From assembly GCA_023412915.1 (NCBI GenBank), contig JAEZRE010000014.1:124001-188000 (forward strand): a stretch of DNA of 64,000 nt, in the 5' to 3' direction. Source of the stretch: Bacillota bacterium (lineage in GTDB: Bacteria; Bacillota; Clostridia; Acetivibrionales; DTU013). The position numbers were made by a program, and so were the translations under genes. Shown piece by piece: positions 50,101 to 57,241 of the stretch; position 1 is the stretch's first letter, and each line of letters starts with the position of its first letter. Below the pieces are notes generated by a model. That model made no database searches, had not been told where the DNA came from, and worked only from the letters and a program-made list of their open reading frames with translations.

Positions 50101-52038
50101 CTACCCTTCGAGCTCAGCCAGCTTGCCGAGCAGCATGTTGCTTCTGTCAATGAAGCTTGCCATGGCCTCGGGTTCGAGCTGTTTGTGGCTCATCATCGCA
50201 AGGTCGTAAACATGGCGGCAAATGAGCGTAACGTCGTCCTTCTTGCTGTCGTTGCCGGAAAGCCTTGCTACTGCCTGTATCAACGAATTGCTCCTGTTCA
50301 GCACGAGCGTTTGCTCATCCTGGAACATGTTGCCGAAGTCCATGCCGTTCATGCCGTACATCCTGCTCATTTCCTGCATCCTTCTCGAATACTCGGAAAG
50401 CAGGATGATGCCCGGTGTTGACGACGCTTTCAGCGCCTCCACCTGTATCTTCAGCTTGTCGTTGCCGACAGCTTCCCTGAATACGGTCTCGAGCTTTTTG
50501 GTCAGATCCTCGTCGGCCGTGCCGGCTTCCGTATCCTTCATGCTGTCCGAAAGATCGGAATCAATGCGTGTGAATTTCACGCCGCTTTCTTTCATCTCCA
50601 GGAACTGTATGAAGTGATTATCTATCATGGTGTTCAATATCACGGCTTCCATGCCCTGGTCCCTGAACAGCCTGATATACTGGGACTGCTGCTTTTCATC
50701 CGTAACGTAGAACACCTTGTCCTTGTGCTTTTCCTTGTTCCGTTCAAGATATTCCTTGAGAGTTACATATTCGCCGTTGGTTGTCTTGAATATCACTATG
50801 TCCTTTACTTTTTCGAAGAATTTCTCCTCGCGGATACAGCCGTATTTCACGAAGGGGTTGATATCGTCCCAGTATTTATTGTAATTTTCCCTTTCGTTCT
50901 CGAAGATCGCCGTAAGCTTGTCCGCAACCTTCTTTGTGATGTGGGCCGAGATCTTCGAAACATAACCGTCGTTCTGCAGGAAGCTCCTCGAAACGTTCAG
51001 CGGCAGATCCGGGCAGTCGATGACGCCCTTCAGCAGCATGAGGAATTCAGGGATGACTTCCTTTATATTATCAGCAACGAATACCTGATTGTAGTAGAGC
51101 TTGATCTGTCCTTCTATTGTCTCGAACTCATGCTTGAGCTTCGGGAAAAAGAGTATTCCCTTGAGGTTGAAAGGATAATCCATGTTAAGGTGTATCCAGA
51201 ACAGAGGATCGTTGAAATCGTGGAATACTTTTTTATAGAATTCCTTGTATTCGTCGTCTGTGCAATCCTTAGGCGCCTTTAACCAGAGCGGATGTGTGTC
51301 GTTTATCGGTTTTGGCTGCTCTTCTTTTTGTTCAGCTCCGTCGCCTGCGGCATCGGCTCCCGCATCGGTTTTGTCCGCTTCTTCCTTCTTCTCTTCTTTC
51401 TTTGCCGCGTCTTCCACAAATATTTCAACGGGCATGAAAGAGCAATATTTCTCGAGTATGTCCCTCATTTTGTAATAATCGAGGAATTCGAGAGAATCTT
51501 CGGAAAGGTAAAGCGTGATGGTCGAACCTCTTTCAGAACGGTCCGAGTCGTCCATCTCGAATTCCGTGCCGCCAGTACTCAGCCACCTTACGGCTTCAGC
51601 TCCGGGCTGCCAGGATAACGTGTCTATCGTTACCTTTTCGGAAACCATGAACGCCGAATAGAAGCCAAGTCCGAAGTGACCTATGATCTGGCTGCTTTCG
51701 TCCGCTTTGTCCTTGTATTTTTCGAGAAAATCGACCGCGCCGGAAAACGCTATCTGGTTGATGTATTTTTTGACTTCGTCGCCCGTCATTCCAATACCGT
51801 TGTCAACGATGCGGATGGTCTTGTCGTCCTTGTTCACTATGACCTTGAGATAATATTTTTCGTTTGCGGGCAGCTCGGCTTCTCCCATTGAAACGAGCTT
51901 CTTCATTTTAATGATAGCGTCGTTTGCGTTTGAAACCATTTCACGGATGAAAATATCCTTCTCCGAATACAGCCATTTTTTTATGATAGGCAAAATGTTT
52001 TCGGTGTTGATTGAAATATTCCCATTCTCATGTGACAT
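50101..52038 (-). CDS. htpG: Molecular chaperone HtpG (Hsp90)
   Basis: ATP-dependent chaperone. The 645-residue protein has the GHKL ATP site: EMVSNANDAI (about 33-42), IVDNGIGM (about 80-87) and GHFGLGFYSAFMV (about 120-132). The middle and C-terminal domains have the usual length. An acidic Lys/Glu/Ala-rich insert (EKKEEADKTDAGADAAGDGA, about 216-235) marks the N-M linker. ATG 52038 is set by GGAGG 7 nt upstream; the longer frame begins 11 codons earlier. Expression is presumably controlled by HrcA through the CIRCE element upstream. Confidence 0.97.
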   Translation of the reverse strand: MSHENGNISINTENILPIIKKWLYSEKDIFIREMVSNANDAIIKMKKLVSMGEAELPANEKYYLKVIVNKDDKTIRIVDNGIGMTGDEVKKYINQIAFSGAVDFLEKYKDKADESSQIIGHFGLGFYSAFMVSEKVTIDTLSWQPGAEAVRWLSTGGTEFEMDDSDRSERGSTITLYLSEDSLEFLDYYKMRDILEKYCSFMPVEIFVEDAAKKEEKKEEADKTDAGADAAGDGAEQKEEQPKPINDTHPLWLKAPKDCTDDEYKEFYKKVFHDFNDPLFWIHLNMDYPFNLKGILFFPKLKHEFETIEGQIKLYYNQVFVADNIKEVIPEFLMLLKGVIDCPDLPLNVSRSFLQNDGYVSKISAHITKKVADKLTAIFENERENYNKYWDDINPFVKYGCIREEKFFEKVKDIVIFKTTNGEYVTLKEYLERNKEKHKDKVFYVTDEKQQSQYIRLFRDQGMEAVILNTMIDNHFIQFLEMKESGVKFTRIDSDLSDSMKDTEAGTADEDLTKKLETVFREAVGNDKLKIQVEALKASSTPGIILLSEYSRRMQEMSRMYGMNGMDFGNMFQDEQTLVLNRSNSLIQAVARLSGNDSKKDDVTLICRHVYDLAMMSHKQLEPEAMASFIDRSNMLLGKLAELEG

Positions 52039-52087
52039 GTCCATTCCTCCCTGATAAACAATTCTGTACAACTTAATGCCAATATTT

Positions 52088-52117
52088 ATATTACAACTCG
52101 AATTCCAGCATTGTCAA
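52088..52117 (-). promoter_or_regulatory. Sigma-A promoter of htpG
   Basis: Minus strand TTGACA (52117-52112), an 18-nt spacer and TAATAT (52093-52088), about 50 bp upstream of the start codon. Confidence 0.75.
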
Positions 52118-52124
52118 GAAAAAA

Positions 52125-52151
52125 TTAGCACTCTCTCAGTGGGAGTGCTAA
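52125..52151 (-). promoter_or_regulatory. CIRCE operator (HrcA-binding site)
   Basis: A perfect match to the consensus: TTAGCACTC, 9-nt spacer, GAGTGCTAA. It lies 7 bp upstream of the htpG -35 box instead of in the leader, where most CIRCE elements sit. HrcA repression of htpG is known from several firmicutes; here it is inferred from the element. Confidence 0.95.
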
Positions 52152-52181
52152 TAATGTATGAAGGGTAATAAATTCTTGAAT

Positions 52182-52580
52182 TTAATTGAGCTTAAGTATT
52201 ATGATATGCCTGTCCTGCCTGACAGATATCCTGCTGAATATCTTTTTAAGCGTTTCCCTGAGCTCTGGGTCAGGCTCGAGGAATTTCAAGCCATATTCGT
52301 ATTCGTTCACTTCCGAGCCAACCATGTGGACAATGCAGCCTTGGAGGCAGTATTCGGAATCCCCGAGCTTCAAAACCGCTTCCAGTATAATGGAGTTGTC
52401 CGCCGGCAGCTTCAGCGAGGTAACGAACCTGAGCCCTCCGGGACTGATATCTAGTATCCTTACCCTTGCGGCGTTCGAAAAAACACGCCTGTTTCCTATC
52501 CGCACGATACTGATAGTACCGAAAAGCGGATTCTCGGGTTTAATCCTGAAAAATTTTCTCGAATATTTCTTAATATTCAT
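52182..52580 (-). CDS. PilZ domain protein
   Basis: A 132-residue single-domain cyclic-di-GMP receptor candidate. It has the N-terminal RKFFRI arginine-containing loop (about 8-13; RxxxR-like) and the LDISPGGLRFVTS motif (about 43-55; D/NxSxxG) that together bind the ligand. A GLKFLEPDPELRETL stretch follows. It fits the GGDEF protein at 33.8-35.5 kb. It is about 50 bp downstream of the aminotransferase gene, in the same direction. Confidence 0.9.
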   Translation of the reverse strand: MNIKKYSRKFFRIKPENPLFGTISIVRIGNRRVFSNAARVRILDISPGGLRFVTSLKLPADNSIILEAVLKLGDSEYCLQGCIVHMVGSEVNEYEYGLKFLEPDPELRETLKKIFSRISVRQDRHIIILKLN

Positions 52581-52629
52581 TCAATCACCTGCAGCAGGCT
52601 TATTCGGGCTCGCCTGCAGCAGTTTTATA

Positions 52630-53463
52630 TTACCATATATTTACATTGCCTTCAATATATTTCTCCAACAATTTGTCATACTCGCGCCTGACCGCGGAAA
52701 CAACAGGATTGGCTGAGGAATTATACGTTCTGCCGTCTATTGTACTTATAGGAAGGACTTTAATGGAGGTCCCGGATAGAAAAGCTCCACTGATATCCTT
52801 CAACTCGTCGGCAGCGATAAATTGCTCCTTTACGTCGAAGCCGGCGTTGTTGCAGGCTTCAAAAACGTATTTACGCGTAATGCCTTTTAGCACCGCGTCT
52901 CCGGGCGCCGTATATATTGCGTTGTTTTTGACAAAGAAAGCATTCGATTTGCTGCCTTCGGTTATCATGCCCCTGTCATTTACCAGCAGCACCTCGAAAA
53001 ACCCGCCTTCGGCCAGCTTTTCATTGACGGCGTCCTTGTAGCTTTTGTTAAGAATTTTTGCATTCGGATTTTTACGCTCTATCCTGATAAGTCCGGTTTT
53101 TACGCCCGCATCGGCTTCCTGCTCCGAAGGATAATAACTGCGGCTGAGGTATGCCACCTGCTGCTGACTGCCATCCGTATCGGATACGACTATCTTGACA
53201 TTGCATACTTTCATATTGTTGGCCGACAACAGCTTCTTTATATTGTCCGCAAGCTGTTCACGGGTCATTTGCAGCGGGTTGCCTATAGCCTTGAAGGTAC
53301 CCTTCATACGTTCATAATGATCTTCGAAAAAAAGCGGCACTCCATCTATTATACGAATCACCTCATAGGCTGACCTGCCCGAGGTACTGTCTGCATAAAC
53401 CGGTTCCGACGCGCTTTTTACTTCGCCGTTGTAAATATAAAATTGTCCCGCGTTGTCTTCCAT
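52630..53463 (-). CDS. Class IV PLP aminotransferase (PabC / D-amino-acid transaminase-like)
   Basis: A 277-residue fold-type IV enzyme. It has the YEVIRIIDGVPLFFEDHYERM segment split by the limit of this note (YEVIRIIDGVPLF, about 33-45), the PLP lysine region KILNKSYKDAVNEKLA, the EGSKSNAFFVKNNAIYTAP block (about 170-188) and a C-terminal LSGTSIKVLPI. Members are aminodeoxychorismate lyases, branched-chain or D-amino-acid aminotransferases, and I cannot choose among these. No pabA/pabB is adjacent. Confidence 0.88.
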   Translation of the reverse strand: MEDNAGQFYIYNGEVKSASEPVYADSTSGRSAYEVIRIIDGVPLFFEDHYERMKGTFKAIGNPLQMTREQLADNIKKLLSANNMKVCNVKIVVSDTDGSQQQVAYLSRSYYPSEQEADAGVKTGLIRIERKNPNAKILNKSYKDAVNEKLAEGGFFEVLLVNDRGMITEGSKSNAFFVKNNAIYTAPGDAVLKGITRKYVFEACNNAGFDVKEQFIAADELKDISGAFLSGTSIKVLPISTIDGRTYNSSANPVVSAVRREYDKLLEKYIEGNVNIW

Positions 53464-53562
53464 ACAGCAATCATCCCTTTGCTATTTATTCACTCGATTA
53501 TACCAGTTTAGCAGCTATTGTTCAAATTGGCATGATTTAATAAAACCAAAGCAATGTGGGTC

Positions 53563-54654
53563 TCAGTATAAAGCCTTGATATCCTTCCGGTATTTTGCGA
53601 TATCCTTCGAATTTTTCTTCTCGGCCATCCTTATGCTTTGATTGTGCTTGCTTTCGATGAAGCGCAGCTCCTTTTTCAGCTTTCTATAGCTCTCGAGGCG
53701 TACTGCAGGCAGCAGACCGCTCCTTACCGCAGCCAGCACAGCGCAGCCGGGTTCGTTTTCGTGACTGCAATCCCTGAACCGGCATGAACCTCCGAGGCTC
53801 TCAACATCCTCGAAGGCACCTTGGAGGCCGCTATCGCTTTCCCAAAGCTGAAGCTCACGCATACCGGGCGTGTCGATAATCATCCCTGCGTCCGGCAGCC
53901 TTACAAGATTCCGGTAGGTAGTGGTATGCCTGCCCCTGGAATCGTCCTCCCTGATTTCTCCCGTATCCATGATGGTTTCACCCGCAAGCAGGTTCGTCAG
54001 AGTCGATTTGCCGACTCCCGACGATCCGAGTATTGCGACTGTGCTGCCTACGCCAAGATACCGGCGCAACGCATCGGTCCCCTCGCCTGTTACCGCGCTT
54101 GCGGCAACTATGGGAACACCGAACGTTATCGCTTCGACTTCCCTGATTTTTTCCTCCGCGTCCTCGCTCAGATCCTTCTTGCTCAATACTATCACAGGCG
54201 CGGCGCCGCTTTCCCAGGCCATCGTAAGATACCTTTCCAGGCGTCGCAGGTTGAAATCCCTGTTGAGTGAATTTACTATAAAAACGTAATCAAAGTTTGC
54301 CGCAACTATCTGTTCCTGAACGACTGCGCCTGCAACCTTCCTTGAAAACCTGCTTTTCCTCGGCAGCAGCGCATGTATTACAGCACGGCCTTCCCGGGGC
54401 ATCAGTTCCGCCGCCACCCAGTCGCCCACCGTCGGGTACGAATCGTAACCTGACGCCAGATGCCTGAATCTTCCCGAGACCTCTCCATGGATCTCCCCGG
54501 ATTCGGAAATAAGCTTATACGAGCCTTTTTGCTCTTGAAGGACCCTGGCAGGCCTTTGCCCTTCTCCGCTTACTCCCGCGAATGCCTCCGCCCAGTAGTC
54601 GTTCCAGCCGTATTCATCCAGATTAATTGTTATTTCGCTTAATTTATCGTTCAT
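53563..54654 (-). CDS. rsgA: Ribosome small-subunit-dependent GTPase A (RsgA)
   Basis: Circularly permuted GTPase acting in late 30S maturation. The 363-residue protein has an N-terminal OB-fold (about 30-115), then the permuted G-motifs: SKKDL (G4, about 156-160), GSSGVGKSTLTNLL (G1, about 210-223) and DTPGMREL (G3, about 260-267), and a C-terminal zinc knuckle CRFRDCSHENEPGC (about 292-305). It is not next to prpC/prkC as in many firmicutes, so it stands alone here. Confidence 0.95.
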   Translation of the reverse strand: MNDKLSEITINLDEYGWNDYWAEAFAGVSGEGQRPARVLQEQKGSYKLISESGEIHGEVSGRFRHLASGYDSYPTVGDWVAAELMPREGRAVIHALLPRKSRFSRKVAGAVVQEQIVAANFDYVFIVNSLNRDFNLRRLERYLTMAWESGAAPVIVLSKKDLSEDAEEKIREVEAITFGVPIVAASAVTGEGTDALRRYLGVGSTVAILGSSGVGKSTLTNLLAGETIMDTGEIREDDSRGRHTTTYRNLVRLPDAGMIIDTPGMRELQLWESDSGLQGAFEDVESLGGSCRFRDCSHENEPGCAVLAAVRSGLLPAVRLESYRKLKKELRFIESKHNQSIRMAEKKNSKDIAKYRKDIKALY

Positions 54655-54689
54655 TCTACCATCCTTTATTTTATCTGAATTTACTAATC

Positions 54690-54850
54690 ATTTTTCTTTG
54701 CCGGCTTTTACCGGCTATACTGCCTTAGCAGACTTTGCCGCTTTACTAATTGCCGGCTATACTGGCTACACCAGCTACACCAGTTACACCAGCTTTGCTG
54801 ACATAACCGACTTAACGTGCTTTGCCGGCTTCTCCGGCCTTCCTGCTTTG
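54690..54850. repeat. Degenerate 9-bp tandem repeats between rsgA and the CD3324-type gene
   Basis: Tandem CTACACCAG / TTACACCAG / CTATACTGG units (core about 54763-54795) with looser flanks of GCCGGC- and GCTTTGC-like words on both sides. It gives an open frame of about 80 low-complexity residues on the plus strand, without a ribosome site. I treat it as non-coding repeat DNA. Confidence 0.6.
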
Positions 54851-54879
54851 TCTGCTGTCCGCTCCAATCAACGCCGGTC

Positions 54880-55164
54880 TCAGTCCAACGCCAGAAGTAC
54901 CCTTCTGGTATTGAGTACCTTGCGTATGCTGTCTTCCGACAGGTGATACATGTCCATCAGTTCCTGCACGCTGGCGCCTTCTTCATAAGCCCGACAGATA
55001 TCGGTGTTTCTGGCCCTTATCATCAGCCTTGTGCCGTTAACGGCGCCCCAACCGGCCCTGTTGTTTTCCTGCCTCGGTATATAAAGCAGCTCGCCCTGTA
55101 CATAATTCTGCAGCTGCTCCAGCAATGTTTTGGGTAGTACGTCCTTTCCATTGATATATTTCAT
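54880..55164 (-). CDS. CD3324 family small regulator-like protein
   Basis: A 94-residue protein recognised by MKYINGKDVLPKTLLEQLQN, QGELLYIPRQ and NRAGWGAVNGTR in the first half and a helix-turn-helix (EEGASVQELMDMYHLSEDSI, about 65-84) at the end. It resembles Mor-type HTH proteins. It is common in Clostridia and of unknown role. Its leader (55165-55204) is preceded by a terminator, so expression probably needs read-through or a promoter in the short gap. Confidence 0.87.
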   Translation of the reverse strand: MKYINGKDVLPKTLLEQLQNYVQGELLYIPRQENNRAGWGAVNGTRLMIRARNTDICRAYEEGASVQELMDMYHLSEDSIRKVLNTRRVLLALD

Positions 55165-55204
55165 ATATGCCTCCCGATTTAACTAAGTAAACAATTCATT
55201 GCAA

Positions 55205-55241
55205 CAAAAAACTCCACGAGGCAAGCAACCTTCGTGGAGTT
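55205..55241 (-). terminator. Strong terminator of the 55.2-55.5 kb transcript
   Basis: A perfect 10-bp stem (aactccacga / tcgtggagtt on the plus strand, 55210-55219 and 55232-55241) with a 12-nt loop, followed on the minus strand by TTTTTT. Confidence 0.85.
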
Positions 55242-55497
55242 CATATGGGCATAAAAAAAGCACGATAACCGCTACCATGCCATTTTGTCCATTACATTCA
55301 TTTTTGGTCAAAGGTTATTTCCTGTTAGGTCTGCCGATGAATACGAATATAAACCCGTTAACACAGGTCATAGCGATAAAAAAACCCTCGCGGTATCCAT
55401 CAGCCTATATTCAGTTATACGACTTCCACCTCAACAACCAATGCAAAATTATAAACCGTCACAAAAACAACTCCTTTCGCCAAAATTGAGTATTACA
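55205..55497 (-). ncRNA. Candidate small transcript with micro-ORFs, function unknown
   Basis: A self-contained unit on the minus strand: a near-consensus promoter (55533-55504), a predicted start near 55497 and a strong terminator at 55205-55241, giving about 290 nt. It contains a 15-codon frame (GTG 55462 to 55415) 8 nt after AAAGGAG, encoding MTVYNFALVVEVEVV. A second 18-codon hydrophobic frame (55371-55315, MTCVNGFIFVFIGRPNRK) lies in another frame. Its hydrophobic core with a basic tail recalls small membrane toxins, but the upstream half is out of frame. It could be an sRNA, a type I toxin-like gene or a decayed one. I cannot name it. Confidence 0.5.
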
Positions 55498-55503
55498 TAT
55501 TTT

Positions 55504-55533
55504 ATTATAGAACAGTTAACTTCTTACAGTCAA
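55504..55533 (-). promoter_or_regulatory. Strong sigma-A promoter of the small transcript
   Basis: Minus strand TTGACT (55533-55528), an 18-nt spacer and a perfect TATAAT (55509-55504). Confidence 0.75.
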
Positions 55534-55544
55534 GTACCGAATTA

Positions 55545-55587
55545 GCAGAAAGAATTATTATATTAATTCTTTCCGCTATTCTGCTTA
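55545..55587. terminator. AT-rich hairpin downstream of the HAD gene
   Basis: AGCAGAAAGAATTA pairs with TAATTCTTTC...TTCTGCT around a short loop, an extended imperfect palindrome. It could end transcription of the HAD gene. No clear U-run on either strand. Confidence 0.4.
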
Positions 55588-55681
55588 ATGACTGAGTGAT
55601 TATACTGCCGATCATTTCCTTAAGCTTTTTGAAATCTCAGACGCTGCGCTCGAGGTCTGCATGTTTGTATTTCGTGGGGCT
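55588..55681 (-). pseudogene. Decayed duplicate of the C-terminus of the adjacent HAD gene
   Basis: Directly after the HAD stop, still in the same frame, the minus strand reads KYKHADLERSV*DFKKLK and on to EMIGSIITQS. This matches the HAD C-terminus (RYGKHTELERRVRDFNEL and ELVGRVITQP), with conservative changes and one TGA in place of an Arg codon. At DNA level 55616-55655 and 55712-55751 agree at about 80% with a period of 96 bp. The conservative substitutions suggest a once-translated tandem paralogue now reduced to its tail. Confidence 0.7.
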
Positions 55682-56404
55682 TCATGGCTGCGTGATTACG
55701 CGGCCTACCAGTTCCTCAAGCTCATTGAAATCCCTGACTCTGCGCTCGAGCTCGGTGTGTTTGCCGTAACGGTCGAGGCATATCGTGTACATCCCCAGCT
55801 CTGCGGGCTTGACGTAGTCGTTGATATAATCGTCGCCTACGAAGATGACCTGTTCGGGCTCGACTCCGGCCAGTTGCAGCGCCTTGCCGTAAATAGCGGG
55901 ATGCGGCTTCACAACGCCTTCCTCGACCGACGTCACGACAAATTCGAATCGGTCTTCAATCCCGGTCAGTTCGAGCAGTTCCTGTATGCCTCCCATCACC
56001 ATGAAGTTTGAAACGACGCCCAGTTTGAGGAGTTTGCCCAGTTTCGGAAGAACGGCCCGAACATCCTCCCGCAGGTAACATACGGATTTGTAATTCTTCC
56101 AATAATTATCCCGAAGCCTTTCCGCGGTGGCTTCCATCCTTCCGTAACCAAGCTCCGGCAGGCTTAATTCGACGAGTTTAAGAAAGCGAAGTTTCATTTC
56201 ATAGTCGGCGAACTCGGGCAGCTGAGCTGCAAGCTCCTGCCTGGATAGCATATAATACCGAAAAAACGTATCGAAGTCCTCCCAGAGTTCCTCGACGCCG
56301 GAGCCTTCGAAGGCCCAGGCGGCGTAATCCCTCCGGGTTGGCAGTACGTGCAGGTCTACAAGGGTTTCCATACAGTCGAAAAATATATATTTGAAAATAC
56401 TCAT
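55682..56404 (-). CDS. HAD-like hydrolase with altered motif I
   Basis: A 240-residue HAD-superfamily protein with a helical C1-type cap (about 20-105). Motif I reads FFDCMETLVD (about 8-17): the nucleophile Asp is present but the acid/base Asp two residues later is Met. Motif II is GVVSNFMVMGG (about 131-141), motif III Lys is in VVKPHPAIYGKAL (about 168-180), and motif IV is VIFVGDDYINDYVKPAELGM (about 190-209). Haloacid dehalogenases and phosphonatases also lack the second Asp, so it may not be an ordinary phosphatase. A decayed duplicate of its tail follows. Confidence 0.88.
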   Translation of the reverse strand: MSIFKYIFFDCMETLVDLHVLPTRRDYAAWAFEGSGVEELWEDFDTFFRYYMLSRQELAAQLPEFADYEMKLRFLKLVELSLPELGYGRMEATAERLRDNYWKNYKSVCYLREDVRAVLPKLGKLLKLGVVSNFMVMGGIQELLELTGIEDRFEFVVTSVEEGVVKPHPAIYGKALQLAGVEPEQVIFVGDDYINDYVKPAELGMYTICLDRYGKHTELERRVRDFNELEELVGRVITQP

Positions 56405-56447
56405 CTGCTGGTTCCTTTCGGTCTATCCATAAATTTCACATACTGCC

Positions 56448-56476
56448 TTGCCGTCGCCCGTTGCGTGCATTATAAT
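56448..56476 (+). promoter_or_regulatory. Promoter of the 66-residue gene
   Basis: TTGCCG (56448-56453), a 17-nt spacer and a perfect TATAAT (56471-56476), 32 bp before the start codon. Confidence 0.75.
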
Positions 56477-56507
56477 GATTTGGTACATAACCTTTAGGAG
56501 GGCGATT

Positions 56508-56708
56508 ATGGGTACGGTCAAGGACTTTAAAAACATAACAAACTGGGACGAGCTGTTCGATATGACGAACGAATACCTCACCTTCCTGCTGGAGCAGCAT
56601 CAGATAACTCACGAGCTTGTTATCAAAACGACTTACGATATAATTAAAAACGCAGGCTACAACTATTCCATTGATGACATCGAAAAGGAATATTACAGCG
56701 GGTTTTAA
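56508..56708 (+). CDS. Small acidic protein of unknown function
   Basis: A 66-residue soluble acidic protein (MGTVKDFKNITNWDELFDMT, ending YSIDDIEKEYYSGF), mostly helical, with a strong AGGAGG 7 nt before ATG 56508 and its own good promoter. No signal peptide, TM or cysteine motif. I do not recognise a family. Clear expression signals make it a real gene. It converges with the tautomerase gene. Confidence 0.8.
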   Translation: MGTVKDFKNITNWDELFDMTNEYLTFLLEQHQITHELVIKTTYDIIKNAGYNYSIDDIEKEYYSGF

Positions 56709-56768
56709 CGGAAAAAGCAGCGGCCGGCGCCGCGGTTCTCATTTACCCGGAGCCTGTTTACGCGGATC
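56709..56768. repeat. Short duplicate of the tautomerase 3' end
   Basis: After the tautomerase stop the minus strand reads DPRKQAPGK* in the same frame, echoing the gene's own end KPGYTPGK*. It is a roughly 30-bp imperfect copy that includes a second stop codon. It is short, so chance is possible. Confidence 0.35.
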
Positions 56769-57002
56769 TTACTTGCCCGGAGTATAACCCGGCTTCTTGT
56801 ATATCGTTTCAGGCTTACCTATAATATCGGGCTCGTAAACCTCTTTATTCCATTTCTCCGGCTCGAATTCCTCTATTGCGATCGACACTGAACTCTCGTT
56901 CGCCGAAAGGCTTTCAGTGATAGCCTTTGTGACCTTTTCAACCATATCCTTTTTCATTTCCTCGCTTCTGCCCTTGTACATTTTTACAATAACGTGCGGC
57001 AT
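56769..57002 (-). CDS. 4-oxalocrotonate tautomerase family protein
   Basis: A 77-residue tautomerase-superfamily subunit. After Met removal the N-terminus is the catalytic Pro-1 (MPHVIVKMYKGRSEEMKKDM), and the helix KVTKAITESLSANESSVSIA and IEEFEPEKWN strand follow the family layout. ATG 57002 has AGGAGG about 8 nt upstream. Such proteins are often promiscuous; the true substrate is unknown. Confidence 0.9.
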   Translation of the reverse strand: MPHVIVKMYKGRSEEMKKDMVEKVTKAITESLSANESSVSIAIEEFEPEKWNKEVYEPDIIGKPETIYKKPGYTPGK

Positions 57003-57182
57003 GTAAATTACCTCCTGGTATATTTGAAACAATTATACCATTACCTTGCGAGCAAATAAATAAAGAGCTTTAGTTAAGGTATTTTACTGACATATGATGT
57101 GCACATAACACGCGATTCATTAATAATGGTCACGCTCTTTTGCAGCAGACACTACACAGCTTGTTGAAGATAGCTAAGCAAA

Positions 57183-57221
57183 TTTCTTAAACTTGAAATT
57201 TTCTTAAACATGAAATACAAT
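57183..57221 (+). promoter_or_regulatory. Promoter overlapped by two contiguous 17-bp repeats
   Basis: TTTCTTAAACWTGAAAT occurs twice back to back (57183-57199 and 57200-57216) with one mismatch; each half is a TTTC-N8-GAAA palindrome. They overlap a near-consensus promoter: TTGAAA (57193-57198), a 17-nt spacer and TACAAT (57216-57221). This is the layout of an operator bound by a dimer, perhaps the product of the gene just downstream. Confidence 0.7.
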
Positions 57222-57241
57222 TAGAAAAAAATGCAAGAGGA

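Noticed and set aside
54690..54850. Possible CRISPR array
   Set aside because: Repeats are about 9 bp, contiguous and degenerate; there are no spacers and no cas genes anywhere in the window.
54698..54946. Plus-strand low-complexity frame of 82 codons
   Set aside because: It is generated by the 9-bp tandem repeats, lacks a ribosome site and runs antisense into the CD3324-type gene.
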